Shown: positions 1-7,247 of the stretch, piece after piece
Layout: each line of letters opens with the position of its first letter
How positions within the stretch are numbered: the first letter of the stretch is position 1
Assembly: GCA_937952875.1 (NCBI GenBank)
Contig: CALFDI010000269.1
Span: forward strand, 1 to 15,793
Source of the DNA: an uncultured Verrucomicrobiales bacterium
GTDB taxonomy: Bacteria > Verrucomicrobiota > Verrucomicrobiia > Verrucomicrobiales > Akkermansiaceae
Direction of reading: 5' to 3'
Length of the DNA stretch: 15,793 nt
Translations under genes and position numbers: made by a program
Notes under the pieces: model-generated
Told to the model about the DNA's origin: nothing
The model's database searches: none
The model's input: the letters and a program-made list of their open reading frames with translations, nothing else

Positions 1-243
1 CATTTGGCTTTGACCAATGATCTGACCGTTGCCAGCTTTTAGGACAAAGTATTTTTTGCCATCATTTGAATCTTTAATTTCAAAGTTACTTTCGTCGCCA
101 GCATTTTTTCCAACCGAGGCTATACCGTTTTCGCATCCTGCTTTATCTTTGTAGCCTTGCCCTGTGAGTATGATTTCACCGTTGCCAGCTTTTAGGCGGA
201 AATGGAATTTTTGTGTTTTTTCGCTTTTGTAGAGTTCAAACAT
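1..243 (-). CDS. yegP: YegP/UPF0339 family protein with tandem DUF1508 modules (partial, 3' end beyond left edge)
   Basis: Reading from the ATG at 243 to the window edge gives 81 uninterrupted codons, so the gene is cut and its stop is not seen. The product begins MFELYKSEKTQKFHFRLKAG and holds one full DUF1508 module (about residues 8-47, with F-RLKAGNGE followed by GYKDKAGCENGIASV) and most of a second (KKYFVLKAGNGQIIGQSQM). This order and spacing match E. coli YegP, a two-module protein of about 110 residues, so roughly 30 residues are probably missing. The family is small, soluble and widespread; its biochemical role is not well established. There is no Shine-Dalgarno sequence before the ATG, only AT-rich DNA. 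The membrane-protein gene upstream is on the same strand, 85 nt away, so co-transcription is possible. Family assignment is firm; function is not. Confidence 0.88.
   Translation of the reverse strand, partial: MFELYKSEKTQKFHFRLKAGNGEIILTGQGYKDKAGCENGIASVGKNAGDESNFEIKDSNDGKKYFVLKAGNGQIIGQSQM
25..196. repeat. 19-nt direct repeat marking the two DUF1508 modules
   Basis: The 19-nt sequence ACCGTTGCCAGCTTTTAGG occurs exactly at 25-43 and again at 178-196. On the coding strand each copy encodes LKAGNG, the core of a DUF1508 module. The copies are 153 nt (51 codons) apart, in frame, which is the expected module period. Exact nucleotide identity suggests internal duplication or strong constraint on this core; it is not a mobile repeat. 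Confidence 0.8.
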
Positions 244-328
244 AATAAAATAAATGGGTTATATTAGCTATCTAGCTTATACAAAACTGTAAAAAATTCA
301 GAGAAGTGCAAGCATAGAGAATGATTTT

Positions 329-1144
329 CTAATTTAACAAATCAGCCCAAGCACTCTCTCCCTCGATGAAGGAATCGAGATCTATCTCTTTCAATTTCTC
401 TCGCATCTTCGGATCAGAGAGCAGCTTCTGCACTGCATCTGAGTTAAGCAGAGCTGTGAAATCTTCTGCGTCGATGTCTTTCTGGACTTCATCCGCACTC
501 ACCACCTCGGCTATGAGAGGGTTTTCCATACTACCTGGAGCAGCTTTCTCTCCTTTTAATTTCTGAGCGAGAAGAAGCTTCGCTGCTTTGATTTTCTCAG
601 AGTCATTAATGAAGTCTAATTTAGCTAACAGTTTCCCGACCTGAGATGATTCGAAGAAGTCTCTGGCTTTTGAAACCAAGGAGCCATCGCTTTCTTCGCC
701 ATTCAATTTCTTTTTAAATTCACTGAGTTGCTCAATTCCATCTGCATATCGAATGCCCGTCATACCGGAAAACACAGCAATACAGCCAACGACTAAGCCA
801 ATGAAGCCAGCCTTTAGGCCAAAGTGCTTTTTCCCTTCGTCGCTGTCTTTAAAAAAGAATGTCCGGAAGAAGGAGCGGACCGCAAAAACGGATCCAATCC
901 CAGCAAGGCTGGCAACGATATAGGCCATCCATGGTTGAGCGTCTAACCCTAGCTTCTCTAAAAAAAGATCACTATTCTGGTGAGCTAGATAACCTGCACC
1001 TGATGCAACAGCGCCTGCCGCCAAAGTGCAGACTAGCCGCGCAATTCCTTTAAGGATCGCCAAAAGTCCAAAAAGAGATGCGACTAATATCATAATCCCT
1101 GTCGCGCCGAACTCGGATAACTGATCTGGTGCAATCGATGGCAT
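329..1144 (-). CDS. Hypothetical inner-membrane protein with three predicted TM helices
   Basis: I do not recognise this 271-residue protein. Hydrophobic segments lie at about residues 15-53 (possibly two helices or one long pair, interrupted by LKGIAR), 72-90 and 111-129. After that comes a long, charged, probably cytoplasmic tail (130-271) rich in Lys, Glu and Asp. The N-terminal part, with a small-residue-rich helix after a KGIAR turn, faintly recalls CvpA-like proteins, but I would not assign that family. Residues 99-113 (KDSDEGKKHFGLKAG), just before the third helix, match the YegP core of the next gene at 11 of 15 positions. There is no Shine-Dalgarno site; a candidate promoter ends 6 nt before the ATG, supporting the start at 1144 and a leaderless mRNA. 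The gene is probably real, given its length, TM pattern and promoter. Confidence 0.75.
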   Translation of the reverse strand: MPSIAPDQLSEFGATGIMILVASLFGLLAILKGIARLVCTLAAGAVASGAGYLAHQNSDLFLEKLGLDAQPWMAYIVASLAGIGSVFAVRSFFRTFFFKDSDEGKKHFGLKAGFIGLVVGCIAVFSGMTGIRYADGIEQLSEFKKKLNGEESDGSLVSKARDFFESSQVGKLLAKLDFINDSEKIKAAKLLLAQKLKGEKAAPGSMENPLIAEVVSADEVQKDIDAEDFTALLNSDAVQKLLSDPKMREKLKEIDLDSFIEGESAWADLLN

Positions 1145-1150
1145 ACGCAG

Positions 1151-1179
1151 ATAATGGAGGACACTCCAGTGAACTTCAA
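1151..1179 (-). promoter_or_regulatory. Candidate promoter of the membrane-protein gene, start-proximal
   Basis: On the minus strand, TTGAAG (1174-1179) and CATTAT (1151-1156) are separated by exactly 17 nt. The -10 hexamer is followed by CTGCGT and then the ATG at 1144, so initiation 7 nt downstream of the -10 would fall on the A of the start codon. The spacer holds a perfect 5-bp inverted repeat, TGGAG-4nt-CTCCA (1155-1168), which could be a repressor site. The prediction rests on sigma-70-like hexamers only. Confidence 0.45.
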
Positions 1180-1355
1180 CAATGATATCCTAGTGCAAAA
1201 TACTTCAAGTAGCCGAATACCACCATGATAAAGGCTTTCAAAACTATGTTCGCAGTAAGTTGGCCATTTTAGTAAAAAAATGATAAAAGGTCTATCCCTT
1301 CAGTCATTCTCATTATATGGACTCACTCCCCCAGCCCCGAAAAGGGCGAAAAACC

Positions 1356-1379
1356 GTCATTTACTTCTTAGTAAATGAC
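1356..1379. promoter_or_regulatory. Perfect 10-bp hairpin just upstream of the small charged-protein gene
   Basis: GTCATTTACT (1356-1365), loop TCTT (1366-1369) and AGTAAATGAC (1370-1379) form a perfect 24-nt inverted repeat. It ends 4 nt before the GAAAGGA ribosome binding site of the gene starting at 1396. No T-tract follows, so it is unlikely to be an intrinsic terminator. It could be an operator bound as a dyad, or a 5'-UTR stem that affects translation or mRNA stability. Confidence 0.6.
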
Positions 1380-1383
1380 TAGA

Positions 1384-1390
1384 GAAAGGA
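1384..1390 (+). promoter_or_regulatory. Ribosome binding site that fixes the start at 1396
   Basis: GAAAGGA lies 5 nt before the ATG at 1396. An in-frame ATG at 1375 is within the right arm of the hairpin and has no such site, so 1396 is the better start. Confidence 0.65.
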
Positions 1391-1395
1391 ATCCA

Positions 1396-1629
1396 ATGGC
1401 ATTTACACCAAGCAAAGACTACAAAAGAAGAGAGCGTGAGCAGAAGAAGCTCGATAAGCGTCTCGCTCGCGAAGCTGCTAGGCTAGAGAAGAAAGAGGCT
1501 GAACTAGAAGCTGCTCGAATCGCTGAAGAAGAAGCCGCTGAAAAGGCTCGCTGGGACGCTCTGACAGAGGAAGAGCAAGAGTTCGAGAAAGAACTTGAAG
1601 CTGAGAGGCTTGCGAACGAAAGCGAGTAA
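1396..1629 (+). CDS. Small highly charged, probably all-helical protein
   Basis: The product is 77 residues from the ATG at 1396 (MAFTPSKDYKRREREQKKLD...). I do not recognise a family. It is almost wholly Lys, Arg, Glu and Ala. The N-terminal third is strongly basic (KDYKRREREQKKLDKRLAR) and the C-terminal third strongly acidic (TEEEQEFEKELEAERLANES). The composition predicts one long charged alpha-helix or a coiled coil, with no TM segment or signal peptide. Charge polarity like this is seen in nucleic-acid or ribosome-associated adaptors, but no function can be assigned. The ribosome binding site and the upstream hairpin argue that it is a real gene. It is convergent with the NHL propeller gene, with 48 nt between stop codons and no clear terminator. 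Confidence 0.7.
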   Translation: MAFTPSKDYKRREREQKKLDKRLAREAARLEKKEAELEAARIAEEEAAEKARWDALTEEEQEFEKELEAERLANESE

Positions 1630-1677
1630 ATCCGCCTCCGTTCTCGGCTCTCAAGCTGTAGCCAGACTCTGATCGAT

Positions 1678-2697
1678 CTAGATTCTCTCTAATTTGTAGG
1701 GAGGCACACGACCGGAATTCCACTGGCATGCATAAAGATCACCTTCATCATCCACGCAGACGTCGTGGACATTATTGAAGGCATCATCTTGCTTCATCAT
1801 CGCTTGCAGTTGCCCCTGCTTATATTCGGGGGCTGCAGCTCCTGGGCATGAGATCACACGATCATTTTTATCAAGAATCATGACGAATCCTTGGCCCTGC
1901 CACATACGATAGTCGTTCTTTTTAAATCCGAAGCAAATACCTGAATACAGCTCATCTCCCTTAATCACAGGGCGACTCATATACGCACCTGGAAGATAGA
2001 CGGTTTTCACATGATTTCCCTCTAGATCAAACCAGCAAAATTCATTTCGAATCCGTGCTGTGCACACGAGTAGAGGTTCAGCCCCTCTGGTATCAAGTGC
2101 TATTCCATGGGCTTGTATAAATTTCCCCTGATTGACTGGTTGAGTGCTCTTACCTCCAAAACGTTTCAGGTAAGTTCCATCCGCACTGTATTTATAAATA
2201 TACTGAGTGCCGTATCCATCAATGACGTAGATAGATCCATCTGGCCCGATACATGTTTCTGTAGGATTTGTTGGAACCTCTTTTCCTTTGCGAGGGAGTG
2301 TTTGAAGGACTTTCCCTTCGAGATCGGTTTTTACGATTTTTCCACCAGTATCAGTTACCCAGAGGCTTTCTTCGCCGTCTCGATTGTCATAAGTGAGTCC
2401 GTGAGCACCTCTCATCCCTAAGGTCCATGAATCTGTTAAAATACCAGATTTCTCGTAAATTAACAGATTGTTCTTTTTGACATCCGTCAGAAGAAATAAG
2501 CGCCCATCAGCGGAATGAATCATCTCATGGCAGTTTTTCACTGGGACTTTTGTATGATCTGCCTGTGACCAGTTCTTATTTAGTCGATATTTAAAGTCGC
2601 CATGGCCTAGTATGACTGGCTCGTCAGCAGACTTCTGTGAAGTCAAAATAAGCGGAGCAGCTAAACCTGCAGTTTTCATCCATTGTCTACGATTCAT
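1678..2697 (-). CDS. Exported NHL-repeat six-bladed propeller, peptidyl-amidating-lyase-like
   Basis: This 339-residue protein starts MNRRQWMKTAGLAAPLILTS, a twin-arginine signal (RRQWMK followed by a short hydrophobic core). The rest is a series of propeller blades of the NHL type: ADGRLFLLTDV (63-73), SLWVTDTGG (111-119), PDGSIYVIDGYG (152-163) and DEGDLYACQWN (317-327). His residues recur at blade starts: H57, H99 (GAHGLTYD), H197 (QAHGIALD) and H311 (NVHDVCVD). This pattern resembles the metal-binding His of peptidyl-alpha-hydroxyglycine alpha-amidating lyase, but enzyme activity here is inference; non-catalytic binding is equally possible. It is the last gene of a three-gene operon, 12 nt after the DUF1501 stop, with no Shine-Dalgarno site and so probably translated by coupling. 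It probably works in the periplasm with the two upstream products. Confidence 0.85.
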   Translation of the reverse strand: MNRRQWMKTAGLAAPLILTSQKSADEPVILGHGDFKYRLNKNWSQADHTKVPVKNCHEMIHSADGRLFLLTDVKKNNLLIYEKSGILTDSWTLGMRGAHGLTYDNRDGEESLWVTDTGGKIVKTDLEGKVLQTLPRKGKEVPTNPTETCIGPDGSIYVIDGYGTQYIYKYSADGTYLKRFGGKSTQPVNQGKFIQAHGIALDTRGAEPLLVCTARIRNEFCWFDLEGNHVKTVYLPGAYMSRPVIKGDELYSGICFGFKKNDYRMWQGQGFVMILDKNDRVISCPGAAAPEYKQGQLQAMMKQDDAFNNVHDVCVDDEGDLYACQWNSGRVPPYKLERI

Positions 2698-2709
2698 GAT
2701 CTACGTCTT

Positions 2710-4089
2710 TTATACTAAAATTTTATTCACGACGTGACCGTGCACATCGGTTAATCGGAAATTTCGGCCCTTATATTTATATACGAGTTTCTTATGTTCG
2801 ATACCTAACAGATGTAAGGCCGTCGCATGAAAATCATGCACATGGAAGGGATCCTTCACAGCAGTAAATCCAAATGGATCAGTCTCTCCATATGTGATGC
2901 CGCCTTTCACACCACCTCCTGCCATGAACATAGAACCAGACTTTGTATGATGATCTCGACCGGAGCCTTGTGACATCGGTGTGCGGCCGAACTCACCTCC
3001 CCATATCACGAGCGTATCTTCTAGCATACCGCGCTGTTTCAGATCTTTGATCAAAGCCGCGACGCCTTGATCAACTTGCTGTGTGCTCTTTTTCATATTT
3101 TTCACAACAGCTCCATGATGGTCCCACCCTGTATGATATAGCTGGATGAATCTAACTCCGCGTTCTGCCATGCGGCGCGCCATTAGACAGTTCGAGGCAA
3201 AACTACCGTCAGGCTTATCGCCTACTCCATAGAGATTTTTTATCGGTTGGCTCTCTCCTTTAAAGTCCGCGAGATCTGGCACACTCGCCTGCATTTTATA
3301 AGCCAGCTCATATTGAGCAAGGCGAGTCATGATTTCAGGGTCAGCGACTGTTTTATGATGGAGTGTGTTGAGCTGGCTCAAGGCATCCAGAGACTTACGC
3401 TGTGTCGCGCGTGCAATGCCATTTGGTGAGCTAAGATAGTTCAACGGCATTCCTTTTGAGTAAAATTCTACACCTGAATGCTTCCCTGGAAGAAAGCCTG
3501 CATTCCAGGCTGTCTGCGGGACGGGCTGCCCTTCAGGACCTGATCGCATGACGACAAATGCTGGTAAGTCATCTGCTACTCGGCCTAATCCGTAGGTCAC
3601 CCAAGAGCCCATGCTCGGGCGCCCAGCGATGGCTGTGCCTGTATTCATAAAGGCGTGAGCGGGATCATGATTCACCTGATCCGTCTGCTGAGTCCTAATG
3701 ATACAGATGTCATCAGCCACAGTCTGAATATTAGGGAAAAGATCAGAGATTTCTTGGCCAGATTCACCACATTTTTTAAACGCGATTTCGGAGCCAAAAC
3801 ACTTCAATTCATCATGCTGGAGAAAGGCGAGTTTCACCCCTTTCGTCAGCTCCTTAGGAAGTGGCTTATTATGTTGGTTCCGTAGTTCCTGTTTATCATC
3901 GAAGGTTTCAAACTGTGACGGACCACCTGCCATATAAAGGTAGATGACGCGTTTCGCCTGAGGAGCATGATGCGAAAGCTGTGTCTGTGAGGCGAGTCCA
4001 TCTTGAATGAGCAATGACCCAAATGCCGTGCCTGCTAGGGCCGTAGATGATTTAGCGAAAAAGTCGCGGCGCGTATGTAAATGACTCAT
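2710..4089 (-). CDS. DUF1501 family protein, Tat-exported, alkaline-phosphatase/sulfatase-like fold
   Basis: The protein has 459 residues and begins MSHLHTRRDFFAKSS, a clear Tat signal (TRRDFF, then ALAGTAFGSLL). DUF1501 hallmarks are present in order: RVIYLYMAGGPSQFETFD (47-64), HVNHDPAHAFMNTG-type region with NHDPAHAF, a VTYGLG segment, IQLYHTGWDHH near the middle, WGGEFGRTP, then GRDHHTKSGSMFMAGGGVKGG. The conserved Asp/His clusters suggest metal-dependent hydrolase chemistry like the alkaline phosphatase superfamily. The family has no firmly established substrate; in PVC bacteria it is commonly encoded next to DUF1549/DUF1553 proteins, as here. Its start overlaps the upstream stop as ATGA (4086-4089), indicating translational coupling. 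Length is normal for the family and no key motif looks broken. Confidence 0.95.
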   Translation of the reverse strand: MSHLHTRRDFFAKSSTALAGTAFGSLLIQDGLASQTQLSHHAPQAKRVIYLYMAGGPSQFETFDDKQELRNQHNKPLPKELTKGVKLAFLQHDELKCFGSEIAFKKCGESGQEISDLFPNIQTVADDICIIRTQQTDQVNHDPAHAFMNTGTAIAGRPSMGSWVTYGLGRVADDLPAFVVMRSGPEGQPVPQTAWNAGFLPGKHSGVEFYSKGMPLNYLSSPNGIARATQRKSLDALSQLNTLHHKTVADPEIMTRLAQYELAYKMQASVPDLADFKGESQPIKNLYGVGDKPDGSFASNCLMARRMAERGVRFIQLYHTGWDHHGAVVKNMKKSTQQVDQGVAALIKDLKQRGMLEDTLVIWGGEFGRTPMSQGSGRDHHTKSGSMFMAGGGVKGGITYGETDPFGFTAVKDPFHVHDFHATALHLLGIEHKKLVYKYKGRNFRLTDVHGHVVNKILV

Positions 4090-7000
4090 GGACGTGTAAT
4101 GAATTCGTGAAGGTTAAGAAGAATGCGGCAAGTCGCAGTCCATGCAGCATGCTCTATCGGATCAAGATCACTGCGTGGTGAGAGCCCGATGCTGAGAAGA
4201 TCTTGAGCTTCTTTGGGGTGATCAGAAAAGCGCTGAATGGCAGCAGTGTAGGCACTCTGAAGGATGTTCTTTTCCTCATCAGATGGTAGCCGTTGGAGGA
4301 CAATTTTATAGAGGGTTTCGATACGATTCTGTTCGTCTGATTCAGTCAGTATACGCGATGCGAGATTTCTCGCAGCCTCCACGAACTGCGGATCATTGAG
4401 TAGAGCAAGAGCCTGAGCTGGTGTATTTGTCACTGTGCGACCGGGAACACACTCTTGGCGTGTCGGCGCATCAAAGGCTAACATAGCAGGATGAATGTTC
4501 TGACGTTTCCAAAATGTGTATAAGGAACGCTGATACTGGCCAGCTCCAGTCGAAGTATCCCACGTCAGATAACGGGAGCCATACATGATCTTATTCGACT
4601 TCACCCAGTAGGCATCCGGCTGATATGGATAAAATGATTCCGATGGGATCTCCTTCGTATAATCAATAAGGCCTGCCGCGCTCAAGGCCGTATCACGGAT
4701 CTCTTCGCCAGTGAGGCGAGAACGCCCCTGGCGAGCATGCAAACGATTTGTCGGATCAATATCTACTGATTCTTTAGTCGCTACGGAAGATATTTGATAC
4801 GCATCAGATGTCACCATGAGTCGTATCATATGGCGCATATCCCAGCCACTCTCTACGAACTCCATAGCTAGCCAGTCTAACAGGCTTAAATGTGACGGCC
4901 AATCGCCTTGATTCCCTGAATCTTCCAGAGTCTCGCTAATGCCACGGCCATAGAACTGATGCCATAGACGATTCACCCATACTCGTGCCGTCAGCGGGTT
5001 ATCTCGTGAGACAATCCAGTTCGCTAGGTCGAGACGTGTTAGCCTACGCCCTTTTTCCAGTGTTCCAAAGATCTCAGGAATCGCTGGTTCGACGGGCTCA
5101 CCCACTTCTTCCATAAAGCTCCCACGATTCAGCACATGTGTCACTTTTGGCTTATCAGCCTTGCTTACGAGGGTCTCTGTCGCACCTAAACGATGTAGAT
5201 AAGCCTCTTTATAAAGAGCTGTGAGACGCTTCACGAGATCAGGCCGCATATGCTCACGAAATGCGGTTTCTATAGTATGGGTATGAATCCACCTCCGGTC
5301 TTCTTCTTTTTTACGAAGTGAATTCACGAGCATAGTAGGAAGATCTTCTCGGTCATCACGGTTGAGTGGAAGCTCCCAAAAATACCGGATCACTGATTCA
5401 GCCATTCGATTATTAAAGGCCGTGCCGTGATCCGTCACATACCCAGATTCGCCCCATGTGACTGTGCCTTTGGACTGTAGCCATGCCATTGCTTGAGGCA
5501 CATACTTGGATTTTGCGAACTTAGCTCTCGGCACTTCTAGCCGGACCATTTTCCCAACCTCTGGCAATTCTCCCATGTGGACGAGCTTCTTTTTTGATAG
5601 CCAAGGGGCATTACTGAGAAATGCGGCATCATCCTTAGGGCCCCAATAGTAAGTAAGAACGTGCTCCTTGAGCCACCCCATCCGGCGGTATGCTCCATGG
5701 ATCACTTGAAAGCCAATTGCCGTAGGTGGATCTTCTGGGTCAATAAATGCCTCAGTGTAGAAGGCATGATTTTTTCCCTGAACGCCTACACTCAAGCTTT
5801 CTCCAGCGAGGTGTCGAGTAAGGCCTGGCGATTGAGCTACGACTTTTCTGCCATTTTCTGTTTGTTCAAAATCTCCCTGCTGAATGTGTGTTACGGGTAG
5901 CTCAATAGGAAACCATGGCCAATCTACGCGCCCTTTTTTCTTTTTTTGAACTTTAGACTCCTTCAGGATATCTTTTGACCAAATTGCGAGTTTTTCAGTA
6001 TCGATTTTTTGATCGTAGAGTTCACTTTGGACCTGATCAATTTGACTCACGAGAGACATTTCCTTTTGTGATTTACTAGGACTCTCGTGAATATAATGAA
6101 GGGGGACACGTCGATCTCCCGGTTGATAAACACCAGCCTCTTGCAAATCATCGAAAAACGCAGCGAGAGAATAATAATCCTTAGCTGTGATCGGATCATA
6201 CTTATGGTCATGACACTCAGCACAGCCAGTAGTCAGACCTAACCAAACGGTGCCAACAGCGCGCACATGCTCTCCTTTTAAAGCGTATAGAGCTTCTTTC
6301 TCGATCACTCCTGCCTCACAATTCGTCTTAACTAGGCGATTATATGCAGATGCAGTGAGTGTCTGGTCAGTGACTTCTTCTACTAAATCACCAGCCAATT
6401 GCTCTCTGGTGAATTGATCAAAAGGCATATTATTCTGAAAGGCCTCGATGACATATTTCCGAAATGGGCCAGATGCAATGGGCTCATCTGATACCATGCC
6501 ATTCGAATCTGCCCAGCGCACTAGATCTAGCCATAGTAGACCTTGATGTTCAGCATGTTCGAGTGAGGTGATCCATTTATCGACAAAGCTCAAATACTGC
6601 TCTTTTGTTGGATTTTTCTCAAACTGAGAAACTTCATCGAAGGTCGGAGGAAGGCCTCGCAGGTCATACGAAAGGCGTCGTAGTAATGATCGAGGGTCAG
6701 CTTTTTCCACTTTAGTAGTAGCGGTATTCTCCCACGTTTGTTTGAGGAAAGAGTCAACCGGATGGAGTTTGCTGTCTGGACGCGTGGGCCTCTTTAGCTC
6801 TTTAAACGCCCAATGTTCATCATATTGAGCCCCTTGCTCTATCCACTTTGTGAGTGTCTCTTTTTGCTTATCCGTCAGAAAGTATGCGGAATCAGAGGGA
6901 GGCATAAGCTTTGCCTCATCAGTCGTGAAGATTCTTTTGATGAGATTACTCTCATTCGGCTTACCGGGAACGATAGCTGAGAGCCCGTCACGCTTTTCAG

Positions 7001-7178
7001 TCGCACCTCCAAAGGTATCGAGACGTAAATCTCCTTCTCGTTTATCTTTATCAAAACCGTGACAGAGAAAGCAATTCTCCGAGAGGATCGGTCTCACATC
7101 ACGATTGTAACTAATCTCCTCTGCCGAAAGGGATGACGTCACTATGAAGAAAAAGAACACTGCAGTCCAACGATACAT
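4086..7178 (-). CDS. PSCyt1-DUF1549-DUF1553 multidomain c-type-cytochrome-like protein
   Basis: This is the first gene of the operon, 1030 residues. A Sec signal peptide (MYRWTAVFFFFIVTSSLSA, likely cut after residue 19) is followed by a planctomycete cytochrome C (PSCyt1) domain at about 24-115, with heme motif CFLCH (C36, C39, H40) and LMPPSD. DUF1549 follows at about 133-345, including FDQFTREQLAGDL (253-265) and a second CxxCH, CAECH (C319, C322, H323), before HKYDPITAKDYY. The central part (about 410-600) looks like a beta-rich insert. DUF1553 occupies the C-terminal third, with NPLTARVWVNRLWHQFYGRG, LLDWLA and a TPAQALALLNDPQF motif. These proteins are typical of Planctomycetes and Verrucomicrobia, where they are expanded and often linked to polysaccharide use, but the reaction is unknown. 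No glycoside hydrolase or sulfatase is adjacent. The ATG at 7178 has no Shine-Dalgarno site; a -10-like TAAGAT lies 7 nt upstream. Confidence 0.95.
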   Translation of the reverse strand: MYRWTAVFFFFIVTSSLSAEEISYNRDVRPILSENCFLCHGFDKDKREGDLRLDTFGGATEKRDGLSAIVPGKPNESNLIKRIFTTDEAKLMPPSDSAYFLTDKQKETLTKWIEQGAQYDEHWAFKELKRPTRPDSKLHPVDSFLKQTWENTATTKVEKADPRSLLRRLSYDLRGLPPTFDEVSQFEKNPTKEQYLSFVDKWITSLEHAEHQGLLWLDLVRWADSNGMVSDEPIASGPFRKYVIEAFQNNMPFDQFTREQLAGDLVEEVTDQTLTASAYNRLVKTNCEAGVIEKEALYALKGEHVRAVGTVWLGLTTGCAECHDHKYDPITAKDYYSLAAFFDDLQEAGVYQPGDRRVPLHYIHESPSKSQKEMSLVSQIDQVQSELYDQKIDTEKLAIWSKDILKESKVQKKKKGRVDWPWFPIELPVTHIQQGDFEQTENGRKVVAQSPGLTRHLAGESLSVGVQGKNHAFYTEAFIDPEDPPTAIGFQVIHGAYRRMGWLKEHVLTYYWGPKDDAAFLSNAPWLSKKKLVHMGELPEVGKMVRLEVPRAKFAKSKYVPQAMAWLQSKGTVTWGESGYVTDHGTAFNNRMAESVIRYFWELPLNRDDREDLPTMLVNSLRKKEEDRRWIHTHTIETAFREHMRPDLVKRLTALYKEAYLHRLGATETLVSKADKPKVTHVLNRGSFMEEVGEPVEPAIPEIFGTLEKGRRLTRLDLANWIVSRDNPLTARVWVNRLWHQFYGRGISETLEDSGNQGDWPSHLSLLDWLAMEFVESGWDMRHMIRLMVTSDAYQISSVATKESVDIDPTNRLHARQGRSRLTGEEIRDTALSAAGLIDYTKEIPSESFYPYQPDAYWVKSNKIMYGSRYLTWDTSTGAGQYQRSLYTFWKRQNIHPAMLAFDAPTRQECVPGRTVTNTPAQALALLNDPQFVEAARNLASRILTESDEQNRIETLYKIVLQRLPSDEEKNILQSAYTAAIQRFSDHPKEAQDLLSIGLSPRSDLDPIEHAAWTATCRILLNLHEFITRP

Positions 7179-7185
7179 GAGTAGT

Positions 7186-7214
7186 ATCTTACCATAGGTT
7201 GACTAAATGTATTG
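7186..7214 (-). promoter_or_regulatory. Candidate activator-dependent promoter of the DUF1553-DUF1501-NHL operon
   Basis: TAAGAT (7186-7191, minus strand) stands 7 nt before the ATG at 7178. At 17-nt spacing the -35 position (7209-7214) reads CAATAC, a poor match, and lies inside the 16-bp dyad. A weak -35 overlapped by a regulator site is typical of promoters that need an activator. The call is tentative because it rests on one hexamer. Confidence 0.35.
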
Positions 7215-7222
7215 GATTACAT
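7207..7222. promoter_or_regulatory. 16-bp dyad in the divergent region, candidate regulator operator
   Basis: ATGTA (7207-7211), centre TTGGAT (7212-7217) and TACAT (7218-7222) form a perfect 5-bp inverted repeat with a 6-nt centre. It lies between the operon and its divergent PAS-AraC regulator. It covers the -35 positions of both candidate promoters, so one bound protein could control both. AraC-type proteins more often use direct repeats, so the binder could be another factor. Confidence 0.45.
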
Positions 7223-7241
7223 GAGCTAGTTTTTGTATTAT
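7212..7241 (+). promoter_or_regulatory. Candidate promoter of the PAS-AraC regulator, start-proximal
   Basis: TTGGAT (7212-7217) and TATTAT (7236-7241) are 18 nt apart on the plus strand. Then come CTGCGC and the ATG at 7248, so transcription would begin at or very near the start codon, giving a leaderless mRNA. The -10 and the following bases are almost the same as those before the gene starting at 1144. Confidence 0.5.
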
Positions 7242-7247
7242 CTGCGC

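Noticed and set aside
1334..1347. GCCC-CGAAAA-GGGC stem upstream of the small charged-protein gene
   Set aside because: Only 4 bp pair, and A-rich rather than T-rich sequence follows on the plus strand, so it does not look like a terminator.
1375..1395. Seven-residue N-terminal extension of the small charged protein from ATG 1375
   Set aside because: That ATG lies in the right arm of the hairpin without a ribosome binding site, while GAAAGGA is well placed for ATG 1396.
1671..1683. GATCGATC and TCTAGA palindromes at the convergent gene junction
   Set aside because: Short palindromes of this length occur by chance and have no T-tract or other context.
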